In this document: one piece after another, positions 1 through 10,594 of the stretch | How positions within the stretch are numbered: position 1 is the stretch's first letter | Layout of the letters: each line of letters opens with the position of its first letter | Source of the DNA: AP-15 sp963775875 | Lineage (GTDB): Bacteria > Pseudomonadota > Alphaproteobacteria > ATCC43930 > CGMCC-115725 | Direction of reading: 5' to 3' | DNA: 64,000 nt | NCBI GenBank assembly: GCA_963775875.1 | Contig: CAVZKP010000026.1 | Coordinates: forward strand, 211,237-275,236 | Notes under the pieces: generated by a model | Seen by the model: only the letters and a program-made list of their open reading frames with translations | The model's database searches: none | What the model was told of the DNA's origin: nothing | Program-made: the position numbers and the translations under genes

Positions 1-3000
1 CCTGCCGCGCGCCGGCAGCGCTGTGCCGGGGTCAACTCCTTTGGCTTCGGCGGCACCAACGCCCATGTGGTTCTCGCCGCGCCGCCGCCCCGGCAGGAGA
101 AGCCGGGTCCGCCGGAGCCGACCCCGCCGCTGCTGATCTCGGCCGCCAGCGAGGCGTCGTTGCGCGAACTGGCGCAGGGCTGGCGCGCCGCAATCGCCGC
201 GGCGCCCGATGAGCGGCTGGCCGGGGCGGTGCGCGCCGCCGCGCGCGGCCGCGATCACCACCGCCACCGGCTGGCTGCTCTCGGCGCCGACCGGACCGCT
301 ACCGCCGAGCGGCTCGACAACTTTCTCGACAAACGCCCGGGACCGGAGGTGATCGCCGGGACCGCGGTCGGCGAGGCAAAGCTCGCCTTCGTGTTCTCCG
401 GCAATGGCGCCCAATTCGCCGAAATGGGGCGCGCGGCGCTATGCGCCAGCCGGGCCTTCCGCGCCGCGGTCGAGACCGTCGACGCCGTGTTGCGCGCGCC
501 GCTCGGCTGGTCGGTCGCCGAACAGATTGCCGGCGGCGTCGACGCCGACCGGGTGGCGCGCACCGACATTGCCCAGCCGCTGCTGTTCGCGATCCAGGTC
601 GGCATCGTCGAAGCATTGCGCGAGGCCGGCGTCACCGCTTGCGGCTATCTCGGGCACAGCGTCGGCGAGATCGCCGCCGCCTGGGCCGCCGGCGCGCTGA
701 CCCTGGCCGATGCCGGGCGCGTCGTCATCGCCCGCAGCCGCAGTCAGCAGCGCACGCAGGGCGCCGGGCGGATGGCGGCTTTGGCGCTCGACGGCGATGC
801 CGCGCGCAGCTTTCTCGCCGAACTCGGCAGCACCGCCGAAATCGCCGCGTTCAACGCCGCGCATTCGGTGACGCTTTCGGGTTCGGTCGAGGAAATCGCT
901 CGCCTCGGCAGCGAAGCGCGCAGCCGCAACCTTTGGTTTCGGCCGCTTGGATCTCGATTTCGCCTTCCATTCCAAATCGATGGACCCGATCCGCGACGAA
1001 TTGCTGGCGAGCCTCGCCGGTATCGCGTCACGGCCGCCGGCGGCGCGCCTGGTATCGAGCGTCACCGGCGCCGCCGTCGAAGCTGCGGTGCTCGATGCCG
1101 GTCATTGGTGGCGCAACATCCGAAATCCGGTGCGCTTTACCGAGGCCGCCGCCGCATTGATCGGCGAGGGCTATCGCATTTTTGTCGAAATCGGCCCGAG
1201 CGCGATCCTGCATTCCTATCTGAGCGACGGGCTGCGCGCGGCCAACGTTGAGGGCCGGGTCGTCGCCAGCCTCGCCCGCAATGACGGCGCCGGCGATCCG
1301 TTTCCGGCGATCGCGGCGCGCTGCTATGTCGCCGGGTACGATTTGCCGGCCGCGGCGAATTTCGACGGCCCGGCCGACCCTCGCTGCCTGCCGCTCTATC
1401 CGTGGCAGCGCCAGCGGTTCTGGTTCGACAAGACGGTCGAGGCCAACGATCCGGAGAGCCCGCCTTTCGACCACCCGCTGCTCGGCTTTCGTCAACGCGG
1501 GCCGATGCCGCATTGGCTCAACCATCTGGACGAGCAGGTGCTGCCGTGGCTCGCCGACCACGCGGTCGAAGGCATGGCGGTCCTGCCGGCCGCTGCGATC
1601 CTCGAAACCGCGCTCGCCGCGGCGCGCTGGCGCTGGCCGGAAGCCGCGGTGCTGGAAGCCTTCGATGTCGAAATGCGCCGCCCGCTGCCGTTCGACAAAG
1701 GGCATATGCGCGAGCTGCGCACGACCATCGTCGCCGACGATGGCGATTGGGAACTGGCCAGCCGCCCGCGACTGTCGAGCGAGCCGCTGACGATCCATGC
1801 CGTCGGCCGGATCTCGATGGCGTCCGATGCGCGGCCGGTGCTGCGCTGGGCCGACAGCGCGCCGGACGGGCCGCGGATCGAGGCCGAGAGCCTTTATCGG
1901 CTGGCGCAGCGCGCCGGTCTCGATTACGGCAGCCGCTTCCGAACCGTCGACCATGTCGAGACCATCGCCGCGGACGGCGCCATCGTCCATCTCGATCCGG
2001 CGCCGATCGGCGAGCGGCTCGACCAGTATCTGCTGCATCCGGCTTTGCTCGATGGCGCATTGCAGGGATTGATCGGGCTGCTGGCCGGCCATCGCCAGGC
2101 ATTGCCGGGGGTCGGCTTTCTGCCGTGGCGGTTCGGCCGGGTCCGGTTGCCGGCGCCGTTTGGACGCATCGCCCGCCTGGCCCGGCTGCGCCTGACCCGC
2201 AGCGGGGCGAGATCGGTGTCGGCCGACATCGCGCTCTACGATGACGCCGGCGAGATTGTCGCCGAACTCGAGGAATGCTGGTTGCGCCGCGTCGAGCTGG
2301 GCCGCCGGGCCGCCGCCGACGGACGCATGTTCCGCGTCGATCTGGTCCCGGCGCCGCTCGGCCGGCTCGACCCGCCGAGTGCGCTGGAGCAAGCCGGCGC
2401 CGCTCTGGCGCGGCTTGCCGCCGCCCGCGAACCGGACCCGCCGCGACCCGACCAGGCGCTGCTGCTCGACGCCCTGATCGGCGCCGTGGCGCTGCCCTCG
2501 TTGACCATGCTGGCGGCGCCCGGCCGGCCCTTCACGATCGGCGAACTGGTCGATCGCGGCTCGATTGCGCCGGCCTCGCGCGGTCTCGTCGAGTGCATGT
2601 TGACGGCGGTCGAACGGCTCGGCGCGGCAACCGAGATCGACGGCGAATGGCGGATCGATCCGACCAGCGATCTGCCCGGTGCGGCGGAAATCTGGCGCCT
2701 GCTGCTCGCCGATGCCCCCGATCTGGTGGCCGAGCTCGCCCTTGCCGCGACCGCGCTCGATGACCTGCCAAAGATCCTGGCCGCCGGTCCGGCGCATACC
2801 GCGCCTTGGCTGTCGCCGATGGCCGAGCATGTGCTCCAGGCCTCGCCGGCGAGCGTCGCCGGCCTCGACCTGCTGTGCGATGCGCTGGCCGAGATCGCAG
2901 CGGCGTGGCCGCCGGACCGGCCGCTGCGGATCCTGGAGGTTGGCGCGGTCGGCGGGATGACCCGCCGGGTGCTCGAACGCCTGTCCGCATCCGGGGTGGC

Positions 3001-6000
3001 GCTCGCCTATCTGGCGGCGAGCGCCGATCCCGAACAGGCGGGCCGGCTTTCGGCGATGGCGCAATCCTTTGTCGGCGCTGCCGCGGGCCACTGGTCGCCG
3101 CGGGATGGAGCGGACGCGCTCGGCGAAACCCGGTTCGATATCGTCTTGGCGGTGAATGCCTGCGCCCGCCTGCAGATCGATGCGGGAGCGCTGGCCACGC
3201 TGCGCGATCTCCTGGTCCCGGGCGGGTTGCTGGCGGCGGCCGATCCCGAGCCCAACGCTTTTTGGGACATCGTCTTCGGGCAGGCCGCCGCCTGGTGGCC
3301 GGCCGATCCGGGCGAGGGCGCGGCGTCGCCGCTTCGCTCGGGCGAAGAGTGGCGGGCCGAGCTCGCGGCGGCGGGTTTCGGTTCGGTCGGCGCCGCCGCT
3401 CTGGTCGCGGCGCCATGGCCCAGCGCCCTGTTCTGGGGTGTCGCCCCGATATGCGCGGAACCGCCCGGCGCCCGCCTCCCGCCCGGCGCCCGCCTCCCGG
3501 CCGGCGCCCGCCTCCCGCCCGGCATTGTCACCGTCGTCGCCGGCGATACCGTGACGCGGGCGGCGGTGGTGGACCGATTGGCGGCGGCGGGACATCACGT
3601 CGAGACCGCGCCATACCGCGATCTTCCGACTTCCGGCCCGGCTGCTGGCGATGATGCGCCGGCGGGCGCAGCCGAGAACGTGCTCTTTCTGTCGGAGCAG
3701 GGCGACGGCGACGACCGCAGCGCCGCCTGCCGGATCGCCGCGCTGGCCCGGCTCGCGGTCCAGACCGAGCAAACGGGCGGCGCGCTGTGGGTGGTCACCT
3801 GCGATGCCCAGCAGGGGACGCCCGGCAGCGCCGAGGCCGGGCCGGTCGGCGCCGCCCTTTGGGGCCTCGCCCGCGTGCTCGCCAACGAATTGCCGCGGCT
3901 GTCGGTTCGGCTTGTCGATCTCTGCGGCGCCGCCGGCCCCGGCGAGCATGCCCGCCAAATCGCCGACGAACTGGCGGCTGGTTCGGCGGAAACCGAGATC
4001 GTCTGGACCCCGCATGGGCGCCATGTGTTGCGGCTGCGGCCCGGTCTGCCGCCGCGCCGGGCCTCGCCAGCGCAGGCGCTGACCCTGGCGAGCAGCCCCT
4101 CCGGCGGCTTCGCCTCGCTGAGCTGGAAGACGCGCCCGCCGCAATCGGTCGGGCCGGGCGAGGTCGAGATCGATGTGCACGCCTCCGCCCTCAACTTCCG
4201 CGATGTGATGTGGGCGATGGGGCTGCTGCCGGAAGAGGCGCTGATCGACGGCTTTGCCGGTGCGACGTTCGGGCTCGAATGCGCCGGCATCGTGCGCGCC
4301 GTCGGATCGGCGGTGCCGGGCCTGGCGGTCGGCGACCGGGTCATGGCCTTTGCCCCGGCGGCGCTGAGCACGCGGGTCGTAACCGCGGCCGACGCGGTCG
4401 TCCCGATCCCGCCGGAAGTGAGCTTCGCCGCCGCGACCACGATGCCGGTCGCCTTCGTCACCGCGATCTATGCGCTGGGCCACCTGGCGCAGCTCGCCGC
4501 CGGGGAACATGTCCTGATCCATGCGGCGGCCGGCGGTGTCGGCCTCGCCGCGATCCAATACGCCAGGCATCGCGGCGCCATCGTCGTCGCCACCGCCGGG
4601 TCGCCGGCCAAGCGGGCGTTTCTGCGGCTGGCCGGCGCCGACCATGTGCTCGATTCGCGCGATCTCGGCTTTGCCGATCGGGTGCGCGAGATCACCGGCG
4701 GGCAGGGGGTCGACGTCGTGCTGAACTCGCTGAGCGGCGAGGCGATGGAACGCAGCCTCGAAGTGCTCAAACCGTTCGGGCGATTCCTCGAACTCGGCAA
4801 GCGCGATTTCTACTTCAACCGCCGCCTCCATCTGCGCCCGCTGCGCCAGAACCTTTCGTATTTCGCGATCGATGTCGACCAGCTGCCGTTGCGCCGGCCG
4901 GCGCTGGCCCGCACCCTGCTGGGCGAAATCGCCACCCTGCTCGCCGCCGGCGCGATCCGGCCGCTGGCGCATCGGCTGTTTCGCTTTTCCGAGATCGACG
5001 ACGCCTTTCGCCTGATGCAGGCGTCGGGTCATATCGGCAAGCTCGTCCTCTGCCCCGACGCCGATGTCGGCGCGCCGGTGCGCGAACCGCCGGAATACGC
5101 CGCGCGCCGCGACGGGGCCTATCTGGTCACCGGCGGGATCGATGGCTTCGGCTGGGAAGCGGCGCGCTGGCTGGCCGCGCACGGCGCCGGCTCGATCGCG
5201 CTGCTCGGCCGCCGCGGGCTGGAAACGCCGGGCTGTGCGGCACGGATTGCCGAGCTCGAAGCGGCGGGCGCAGAGGTCAGGGTCTATCGCGGGGATGTCG
5301 CCGACCGGGCCGGCCTGGCCGCGATCCTCGATCGCATCCGGGCGGCGCAGCCGCCGCTGCGCGGGATCGTCCATGCCGCCGCGGCGATCGACGACCGGCT
5401 CGCCGGCAACATCGATATCGCCGCGATCGATCCGATCCTGCGGCCGAAGCTTGGCGGCGCGCTCGCTCTCGACGCGCTGACCCGCCAGGACCCGATCGAG
5501 TTGTTTTTGTTGTTTTCCTCGGCAACGACATTGCTCGGCGCCCCCGGGCAGGGCGTCTATGTGGCGGCGAACCTGGCGCTCGAGGCGCTGGCCCGCCGCC
5601 GTCGCGCCGAGGGCCGGCCGGCGCTGGCGGTCGCCTGGGGTCCGATCGAGGATGCCGGATATCTCGCCCAACGGCCGGAGATCCGCGCCGCCCTGGCGCG
5701 CCGGCTGGGCGCCAAGCCGATCCCCGCCGCACAGGCGCTGGCCGGCCTGCCGGCGATGATCGCGAGCGGCTTGCCGGTGGTCGGCTGCGCCGAAGCGAAC
5801 TGGACCGAGGCCCGGCGTTTTCTGCCGGTCCTGGCGACCCCGCTATTCTCCGAGATCCGCGCCAAGGCCGGTCCTTCCGCCGCCGACGAGGCGCTGGCCG
5901 ACCGGCTGGGCGAGATGGAGCCGCAGGCGGCGCTGGCCCTGCTGCGAACCGTCGTGGCCGAAGAGGCGGCGCGGATCCTGCGGCTGCCTGCGGACGGCGT

Positions 6001-6244
6001 CGATCCGCTCCGCCCGCTCTCGCAGATGGGCATGGATTCGTTGATGGCGGTCGAGCTGCGCCTCGCCCTCGAAAACCGGCTGCGCATCGATCTGCCGCTG
6101 GTGTCGCTGGTCGAAGGAACCAGCGTGGCGTCGATCGCGGCTCGGCTCGGCGGCGCGCTGAACGCCGGTGCGCAGAACGCCGAAATCATCGCCCTGGCGG
6201 CACGCTACGAAGGCGGCGACGAAACCTCGGTTGCGGCGGAATAG
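1..6244 (+). CDS. Type I polyketide synthase, reducing (KS end-AT-DH-cMT-ER-KR-ACP), 5' partial, one frameshift
   Basis: Multidomain PKS entering from the left edge. The first bases encode the KS C-terminal motif GVNSFGFGGTNAHVVL. The AT domain spans about 385-1290 with GHSVGE near 655. DH starts near 1470 (HAVEGMAVLP, partner DGALQ near 2055). A C-methyltransferase-like region lies at about 2450-3440 with the motif ILEVGAVGG. The NADPH-binding ER covers 4100-5060 and the KR 5100-5650 (GGIDGFG, then YVAAN). The ACP at 5950-6150 has phosphopantetheine site GMDSLMAVEL. This is the layout of fully reducing iterative synthases. The AT is split: frame 1 runs to about position 945, frame 2 continues with LDLDFAFHSKSMD, so one extra base (probably T at 947/948) breaks the gene. 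The neighbouring alpha-oxoamine synthase suggests amine-forming chain release. The product is unknown. Confidence 0.93.
3461..3523 (+). repeat. 18-bp tandem repeat inside the PKS (about 3.5 copies)
   Basis: Three near-identical 18-base units plus a half unit, in frame, encode repeated P-G-A-R-L-P. They sit between the methyltransferase-like region and the structural half of the KR, so they probably form a flexible proline-rich linker that tolerates copy-number change. Confidence 0.85.
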
Positions 6245-6371
6245 CCCATTGGCGGCCGGGAGAAATCTGTTTGGATTGTCGGCTCAGGCCAAGACGCGCC
6301 TGCTGGAGCGGGTGTCGGCCGCCTCGCCGCTGCGCGGAACCGGGCGCCCGCGCGCCTTCGGGCGCCGAGAC

Positions 6372-6391
6372 GGGGCGGGGCGGGGCGGGGC
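6372..6391 (+). repeat. Pentanucleotide repeat (GGGGC)x4 at the 5' end of the oxoamine synthase gene
   Basis: Four perfect GGGGC units. Upstream, frame 3 from a possible TTG at 6249 encodes a protein-like stretch (NLFGLSAQAKTRLLERV). Downstream, the enzyme continues in frame 1. One more copy, or two fewer, would join the two frames. The repeat may be a slippage site or the place of an assembly error. Confidence 0.8.
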
Positions 6392-6399
6392 GGCTCTCG

Positions 6400-7650
6400 G
6401 TGGCGGAGCTCGACGGGTTCAAAGAAATCCGCATGGTCCGCGAAGCAGCGGCGTTTCTCGGCATCGCCGATCCGTTTTTCCGGGTGCATCACGGCATCGC
6501 CGGCGCCGAGACCGAGATCGACGGCAAAACCTACGTCAATTTCGCCTCCTACAATTATGTCGGGCTCAACGGCCACCCGCAGATCGTCGCGGCGGCGAAG
6601 GCGGCGATCGATCGCTACGGCACCTCGGTCTCGGCGAGCCGTCCGGTCTCCGGCGAGCGCCCGGTTCATCGCGAGCTCGAACAGGCGTTGGCCCGGCTGC
6701 ACGGCGCCGAAGACAGCGTCGTCCTGGTCGGCGGTCATTCGACCAATGTCAGCGTCATCGGGCATCTGCTCGGGCGCAACGACGTCATCGTCCACGACGC
6801 GCTGATCCACAACAGCATCGTCCAGGGGGCGATCCTGTCGGGCGCCCGGCGCGTCCCCTTTGCCCATCTCGACCACGAAGCCGCCGACCGGCTGCTCCGC
6901 GAGGTGCGGCCGCGCAACGGCCATGCGCTGCTGGTCATCGAGGGGCATTACAGCATGGATGGCGATGTCCCCGACCTGCCGGCCTTTGCCGCCATCGCCC
7001 GGCGCCATCGCGCCTGGCTGATGGTCGACGAGGCGCATGCGCTGGGCGTGCTGGGGCCGCGCGGCTTTGGCATCGCCGACCGGTTCGGCGTCGATCCGGG
7101 CGAGGTCGACATCTGGATGGGAACGCTCAGCAAAAGCCTCGTCTCCTGCGGCGGCTATATCGCCGGGCGCGCCGATTTGATCGACTATCTGAAGCTGGCG
7201 GCGCCCGGCTTCGTGTTCTCGGTCGGGATGGCGCCGGCGGCGGCGGCGGCGGCGCTGGCGGCGCTCGAACTGCTGGAACGCGAGCCGGGGCGGGTAGGCC
7301 TGGTCAACGACCGCGCGGCGCTGTTTCTGCGGCTGGCGCGCGAGGGCGGCCTCGATGTCGGCGGCTCGATCGGCGCCTCGATCGTGCCGATCATCACCGG
7401 CGGCTCGATCCGCGCCGCGCGGCTGGCGCAGGCGATGTTCGGGCGCGGGGTCAACGTCCAGCCGATCCTCTATCCGGCGGTGCCGGAACGCGCCGCCCGG
7501 CTCAGATTTTTTCTGACCGCGGCGCATAGCGAGGACCAGGTCAGGGACACCGTGCGGGTGCTTCTCGAAGAGAGCCGCCGGGTGGCCTCCGAACCGAGCG
7601 ATCTGGCCGCGGTTGCCCGCCATCTCGGCAAAATGGCGTTGTCGCGCTAG
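6400..7650 (+). CDS. PLP-dependent alpha-oxoamine synthase (class II aminotransferase fold)
   Basis: This family (AONS, KBL, SPT, CqsA) condenses an acyl thioester with an amino acid, with loss of CO2, to give an amino-ketone. From GTG at 6400 the protein is 416 residues, normal for the family. Visible landmarks are NFASYNYVGLNGHP near the N-terminus, the PLP-stacking region VGGHSTN, DEAHALGVLGPRG with the cofactor-contacting Asp, and the PLP lysine in GTLSKSLVSCGG. It follows the PKS by only about 150 bases on the same strand, so its likely substrate is the ACP-bound polyketide. An upstream frame-3 segment from TTG 6249 looks like a genuine N-terminal extension cut off at the GGGGC repeat. 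If so, the intact protein is about 466 residues. The amino-acid co-substrate cannot be read from sequence. Confidence 0.9.
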   Translation: MAELDGFKEIRMVREAAAFLGIADPFFRVHHGIAGAETEIDGKTYVNFASYNYVGLNGHPQIVAAAKAAIDRYGTSVSASRPVSGERPVHRELEQALARLHGAEDSVVLVGGHSTNVSVIGHLLGRNDVIVHDALIHNSIVQGAILSGARRVPFAHLDHEAADRLLREVRPRNGHALLVIEGHYSMDGDVPDLPAFAAIARRHRAWLMVDEAHALGVLGPRGFGIADRFGVDPGEVDIWMGTLSKSLVSCGGYIAGRADLIDYLKLAAPGFVFSVGMAPAAAAAALAALELLEREPGRVGLVNDRAALFLRLAREGGLDVGGSIGASIVPIITGGSIRAARLAQAMFGRGVNVQPILYPAVPERAARLRFFLTAAHSEDQVRDTVRVLLEESRRVASEPSDLAAVARHLGKMALSR

Positions 7651-7654
7651 TCCC

Positions 7655-7678
7655 CGGCGCGCCGCGGCGCTCGCGCCG
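7655..7678. terminator. GC-rich hairpin between convergent genes
   Basis: Perfect 7-bp inverted repeat CGGCGCG / CGCGCCG with a 10-base loop, in the 37-base gap between the convergent oxoamine synthase and glycosyltransferase genes. There is no T-run, so a bidirectional terminator role is inferred from position and stem strength. Confidence 0.4.
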
Positions 7679-7687
7679 AACCCAAGG

Positions 7688-8919
7688 TTATCGGGTCCTC
7701 CCGGGAAGCGCCGCGATTTGGGCGAGCAGCCCTTCGACCGCGGCAAAATGGTCCCGCCACTCGGTCGCCCTCCAGCCGGCAAGGCGGCTGAGCTGCGCCT
7801 GCCGTCGCGGCGAGGCGTCCGGCGAATAATCGAGGATCGCATCGCGCCAGGCGCGAGCGTCGAGCGGGTCGAGATATTCCGGAACCTCGCCGCCATTCTC
7901 GCGCAATGCCGCGAGATCGCTGCACAGGACGGGCACGCCGAGGGCCAGTGCCTCGACCATCGGAAAGCCGAAGCCCTCGGCAAAGGACGGCAGCAGCAAG
8001 GCGCGCGCGCCTTTGAGCAGGCGGGCCATCTCGGTGTCGGCGGCCTGGTTGCGCTCGACGACCAGTCCGCGCAGCGCCGGGCAGCGGTCGAGCATCTCGA
8101 CGGCATTGCCGGTCTCCCATCCGCGGTGGCCGATCAGCACCAGGCGCGGAGCCGGCGCGCCGCCTTCCTCGGCCAGCCGGCGCCACAGATGGAGCAGCAG
8201 CAGGTGGTTCTTGCGCGGCTCGATCGTGCCGACACAGACGAAATAGGGCGCGTCCGGCAAGGGCGGGCCATCCGCCGCCAACACCGGCAGGTCGATGCCG
8301 AACGGCGACACCAGCACGCTCGGGCGTTGGCCGCCGCGGTCGAGATATGGCTGCAGAGCATCGCGGGTCGCCGCCGAGCCGACGATTACCGCGTCGGCGA
8401 GCGCGGCGGTCGTCTCGATCCGCCGGCGATGCCGCAAATCCTGGCCGGGTCGGGCGTATTCCGGGAATTCCATCGGGATCAGATCGTGGATCAGGCAGAC
8501 AAAACCCGCTCCGCCCCGTCGCTTGAGCCGGCCGATCAGCCGGCGCCGTTCGAGATGGTGGTGCGATACCAGCAGATAGACCGGCCGGTCGGTGGCGGCG
8601 TGCAATTGCGCAGCGAGCGCGCGCGGCCGCGCGCCATAGCGAGGAGAACCGCAACCGCCGCGCCAGCCGGCGCACCCGCCGCCGGTGCCGGGGCGACGCC
8701 GCCCGCTCCCGCCACACCGCAGCGAGCGCGCGCGACGTAATCCTCGGCCGCCGGCCGCGGCAGCAGCGCCAACCCGCCCCAGGGGGTGACCGCGGTAAAG
8801 CATAGCGGCGCGCCGGCGGCGATCAGATGCTCGGCATAGGCGAGCTCGACGCGATCGATCCCGGTCGGCGTGCCGCGCCCGGCGCGCGACAGCAGGCGCG
8901 AAATGTCGAGGACGATCAC
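7688..8919 (-). CDS. Glycosyltransferase family 4, frameshifted
   Basis: GT-B glycosyltransferase. The N-terminus (GTG at 8919) has DISRLLSRAGRG followed by TGIDRVELAYAEHL, a start typical of alphaproteobacterial GT4 enzymes. The C-terminal half, in another frame, has VGTIEPRKNH, the SFAEGFGFPMVEALALGVPV loop with the GT4 E-x7-E-like region, and a final helical segment. The two halves are joined by an indel somewhere in the low-complexity GC-rich stretch at about 8640-8740. The total length is two bases over a multiple of three. It lies 44 bases downstream of hldD on the same strand, which suggests a role in LPS or capsule assembly. Donor and acceptor are unknown. Confidence 0.85.
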
Positions 8920-8963
8920 CAGCCCCGCCTCACCGCCGCGGTAACACGCAACGCCGGGGGCGA

Positions 8964-9926
8964 TCAGGGCCGGTGCGCGAAATAATCTTTGATGCCGTCT
9001 TCGAGGGTGTGCAGGGTTCCGGCAAAGCCGGCGGCGCGCAATTTGCCGACCTCCGCCCGGGTGAAATACTGATATTGCCGGCGCAGCATGTCGGGGGTGT
9101 CGACAAAGCGGATCTGCGGCCGATGCCCGAGCTGCGCGCCGATGGCGTCGACCAGTTCGAGAAAGCTGCGCGCGGTGCCGCTGCCGACATTGAACAATCC
9201 GTTGATCGCCGGGTTTTCCAACAGCCACCGAACCACCGCGACGCAGTCCTTGACATAGACGAAATCGCGCAGCTGCCCGCCATCGGGGTAGTCCGGATGG
9301 TGCGAGCGGAACAGGGTTATCGGTTCGCCGGCGCCGAGCACCGGCAAAATCTTGCTGAACATCGACTGCATCGGGCCTTTGTGGCTCTCGTTCGAGCCAT
9401 AGACATTGAAGAATTTGAGCCCGGCCCATTGCGGCGGCGTCGGCTGGCCGCGCACCAGATCGTCGATCACCCGGCGATCGACCAGGTGCTTGCTCCAGCC
9501 ATAGGGGTTGAGCGGGCGCAGCAAGGCCAGCGCCGCCGGGCTCTGGTCATCGGCAAAGCCGTCGCTGCCATCGCCATAGGTCGCCGCCGAAGACGCGTAA
9601 ATGAAGCGCGCGCCATACGCCGCGCACCATTGCCACAGATCGAGGCTCAGACGGATGTTGCTGGCGACGTAACGGTCGATATCGGGCTCCGTCGTGGTCG
9701 AGACCGCCGCCATATGGACGATCGCCGTCACCTTTCCGCGATGCCGGCCGAGCCAGTCGAACAGCGCGTCGGGCCGAACCAGGTCATGGAGCTGCGCCGC
9801 CTTGATGTGGCGCCACTTTTCGCCCGAACGCAGCAGGTCCGAAGCGACGATGGTCAACCCCGCCGCGGCCAGATCGTTGACGATATGCGACCCGATGAAC
9901 CCCGCGCCGCCGGTCACCACGATCAC
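8964..9926 (-). CDS. hldD: ADP-L-glycero-D-manno-heptose 6-epimerase
   Basis: Extended SDR enzyme that epimerises C6 of ADP-D-glycero-D-manno-heptose, the last step in making the heptose donor for the LPS inner core. The protein starts VIVVTGGAGFIGSHI (NAD-binding GxxGxxG). It has the family pattern SSAATYGDG and the catalytic Tyr/Lys in NPYGWSK, then FNVYGSNESHKGPMQS and RDFVYVKD. GTG at 9926 is preferred over TTG at 9941 because an AGGG lies about 7 bases upstream. The length of about 320 residues is normal. It probably forms a small envelope operon with the GT4 gene downstream. Confidence 0.93.
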   Translation of the reverse strand: MIVVTGGAGFIGSHIVNDLAAAGLTIVASDLLRSGEKWRHIKAAQLHDLVRPDALFDWLGRHRGKVTAIVHMAAVSTTTEPDIDRYVASNIRLSLDLWQWCAAYGARFIYASSAATYGDGSDGFADDQSPAALALLRPLNPYGWSKHLVDRRVIDDLVRGQPTPPQWAGLKFFNVYGSNESHKGPMQSMFSKILPVLGAGEPITLFRSHHPDYPDGGQLRDFVYVKDCVAVVRWLLENPAINGLFNVGSGTARSFLELVDAIGAQLGHRPQIRFVDTPDMLRRQYQYFTRAEVGKLRAAGFAGTLHTLEDGIKDYFAHRP

Positions 9927-10099
9927 ATCGTCACCCTGCAATTCCCCCGCTCATCGGCATCAGCCGGCGCGCGCCCGGCCGATGCGGCGCCGGCAGCGGC
10001 CGAGGCCGTCGGTTTCCGCGCCCGACGCTAACCCCGACCCGGTACGCAGGCAAACTTTGCTTTCGGGATATGTCCGCCGGGCGGGCGGCGCGGCGCCGG

Positions 10100-10594
10100 C
10101 TAAACGACCTGCAGCTGCGTCGCGATCAGGCGAGAGGCATAAACGCCCCGCCATCCGGCCGGATCGAGCCAGCCAGCCTCGTTGCGCGGCGGACGGATCG
10201 CGCGGATATGCGCGTTGGTTATTTCCGCCAGCTCGTCGATCGGATGCGGCGGGTCGAATTCGGTCGACCAGAAGAACCGCGCGCTGCCGGCGACCTCGTG
10301 TTTGGCGACCAGGCAGTTCGGCGCGCCCCCGGCCCGATTGTACAGGCCCACCGCCGAATAGCTTTCCTGATGGCTGACGATCATCACGCCCTCCGTCCCG
10401 GGAAAGGCGTATTTCATCGCCGAGAACCAGCGGCACAGCGCCGTCAGCTCCGCCTCGGTGAATTCGTAGCGGCTCGGCATGGTAAAGCATGACCTGTCCG
10501 CCGGCGCCGGCGCCCCCGGCACCGTCAGCGGAAAAGCCACGATGTTCGTGTGTTCGGACGCCTGTTCCACTTCGCCCCCGCTTCTCAGCCACAT
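10100..10594 (-). CDS. Conserved-looking hypothetical protein
   Basis: Protein of about 164 residues from ATG 10594. The early segment NIVAFPLTV resembles the N-terminus of many small alphaproteobacterial cytosolic proteins. The body is rich in aromatic and charged residues (ELTALCRWFSAMKYAFPG, FFWSTEFDPPHPIDELAEI) with no signal peptide or membrane segment. An alternative ATG at 10480 would remove the first 38 residues. It lies upstream of hldD on the same strand, 173 bases away. I do not recognise the family. Confidence 0.6.
   Translation of the reverse strand: MWLRSGGEVEQASEHTNIVAFPLTVPGAPAPADRSCFTMPSRYEFTEAELTALCRWFSAMKYAFPGTEGVMIVSHQESYSAVGLYNRAGGAPNCLVAKHEVAGSARFFWSTEFDPPHPIDELAEITNAHIRAIRPPRNEAGWLDPAGWRGVYASRLIATQLQVV

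Noticed and set aside
1028..5671. 1547-codon open frame on the reverse strand opposite the PKS
   Set aside because: A by-product of high GC and codon bias; no domain or motif is readable and it lies wholly opposite a well-supported gene.
3787..6399. Very long frame 1 extending the oxoamine synthase upstream through the PKS
   Set aside because: The upstream part is Arg-rich out-of-frame translation of the PKS; no start or motif supports it.
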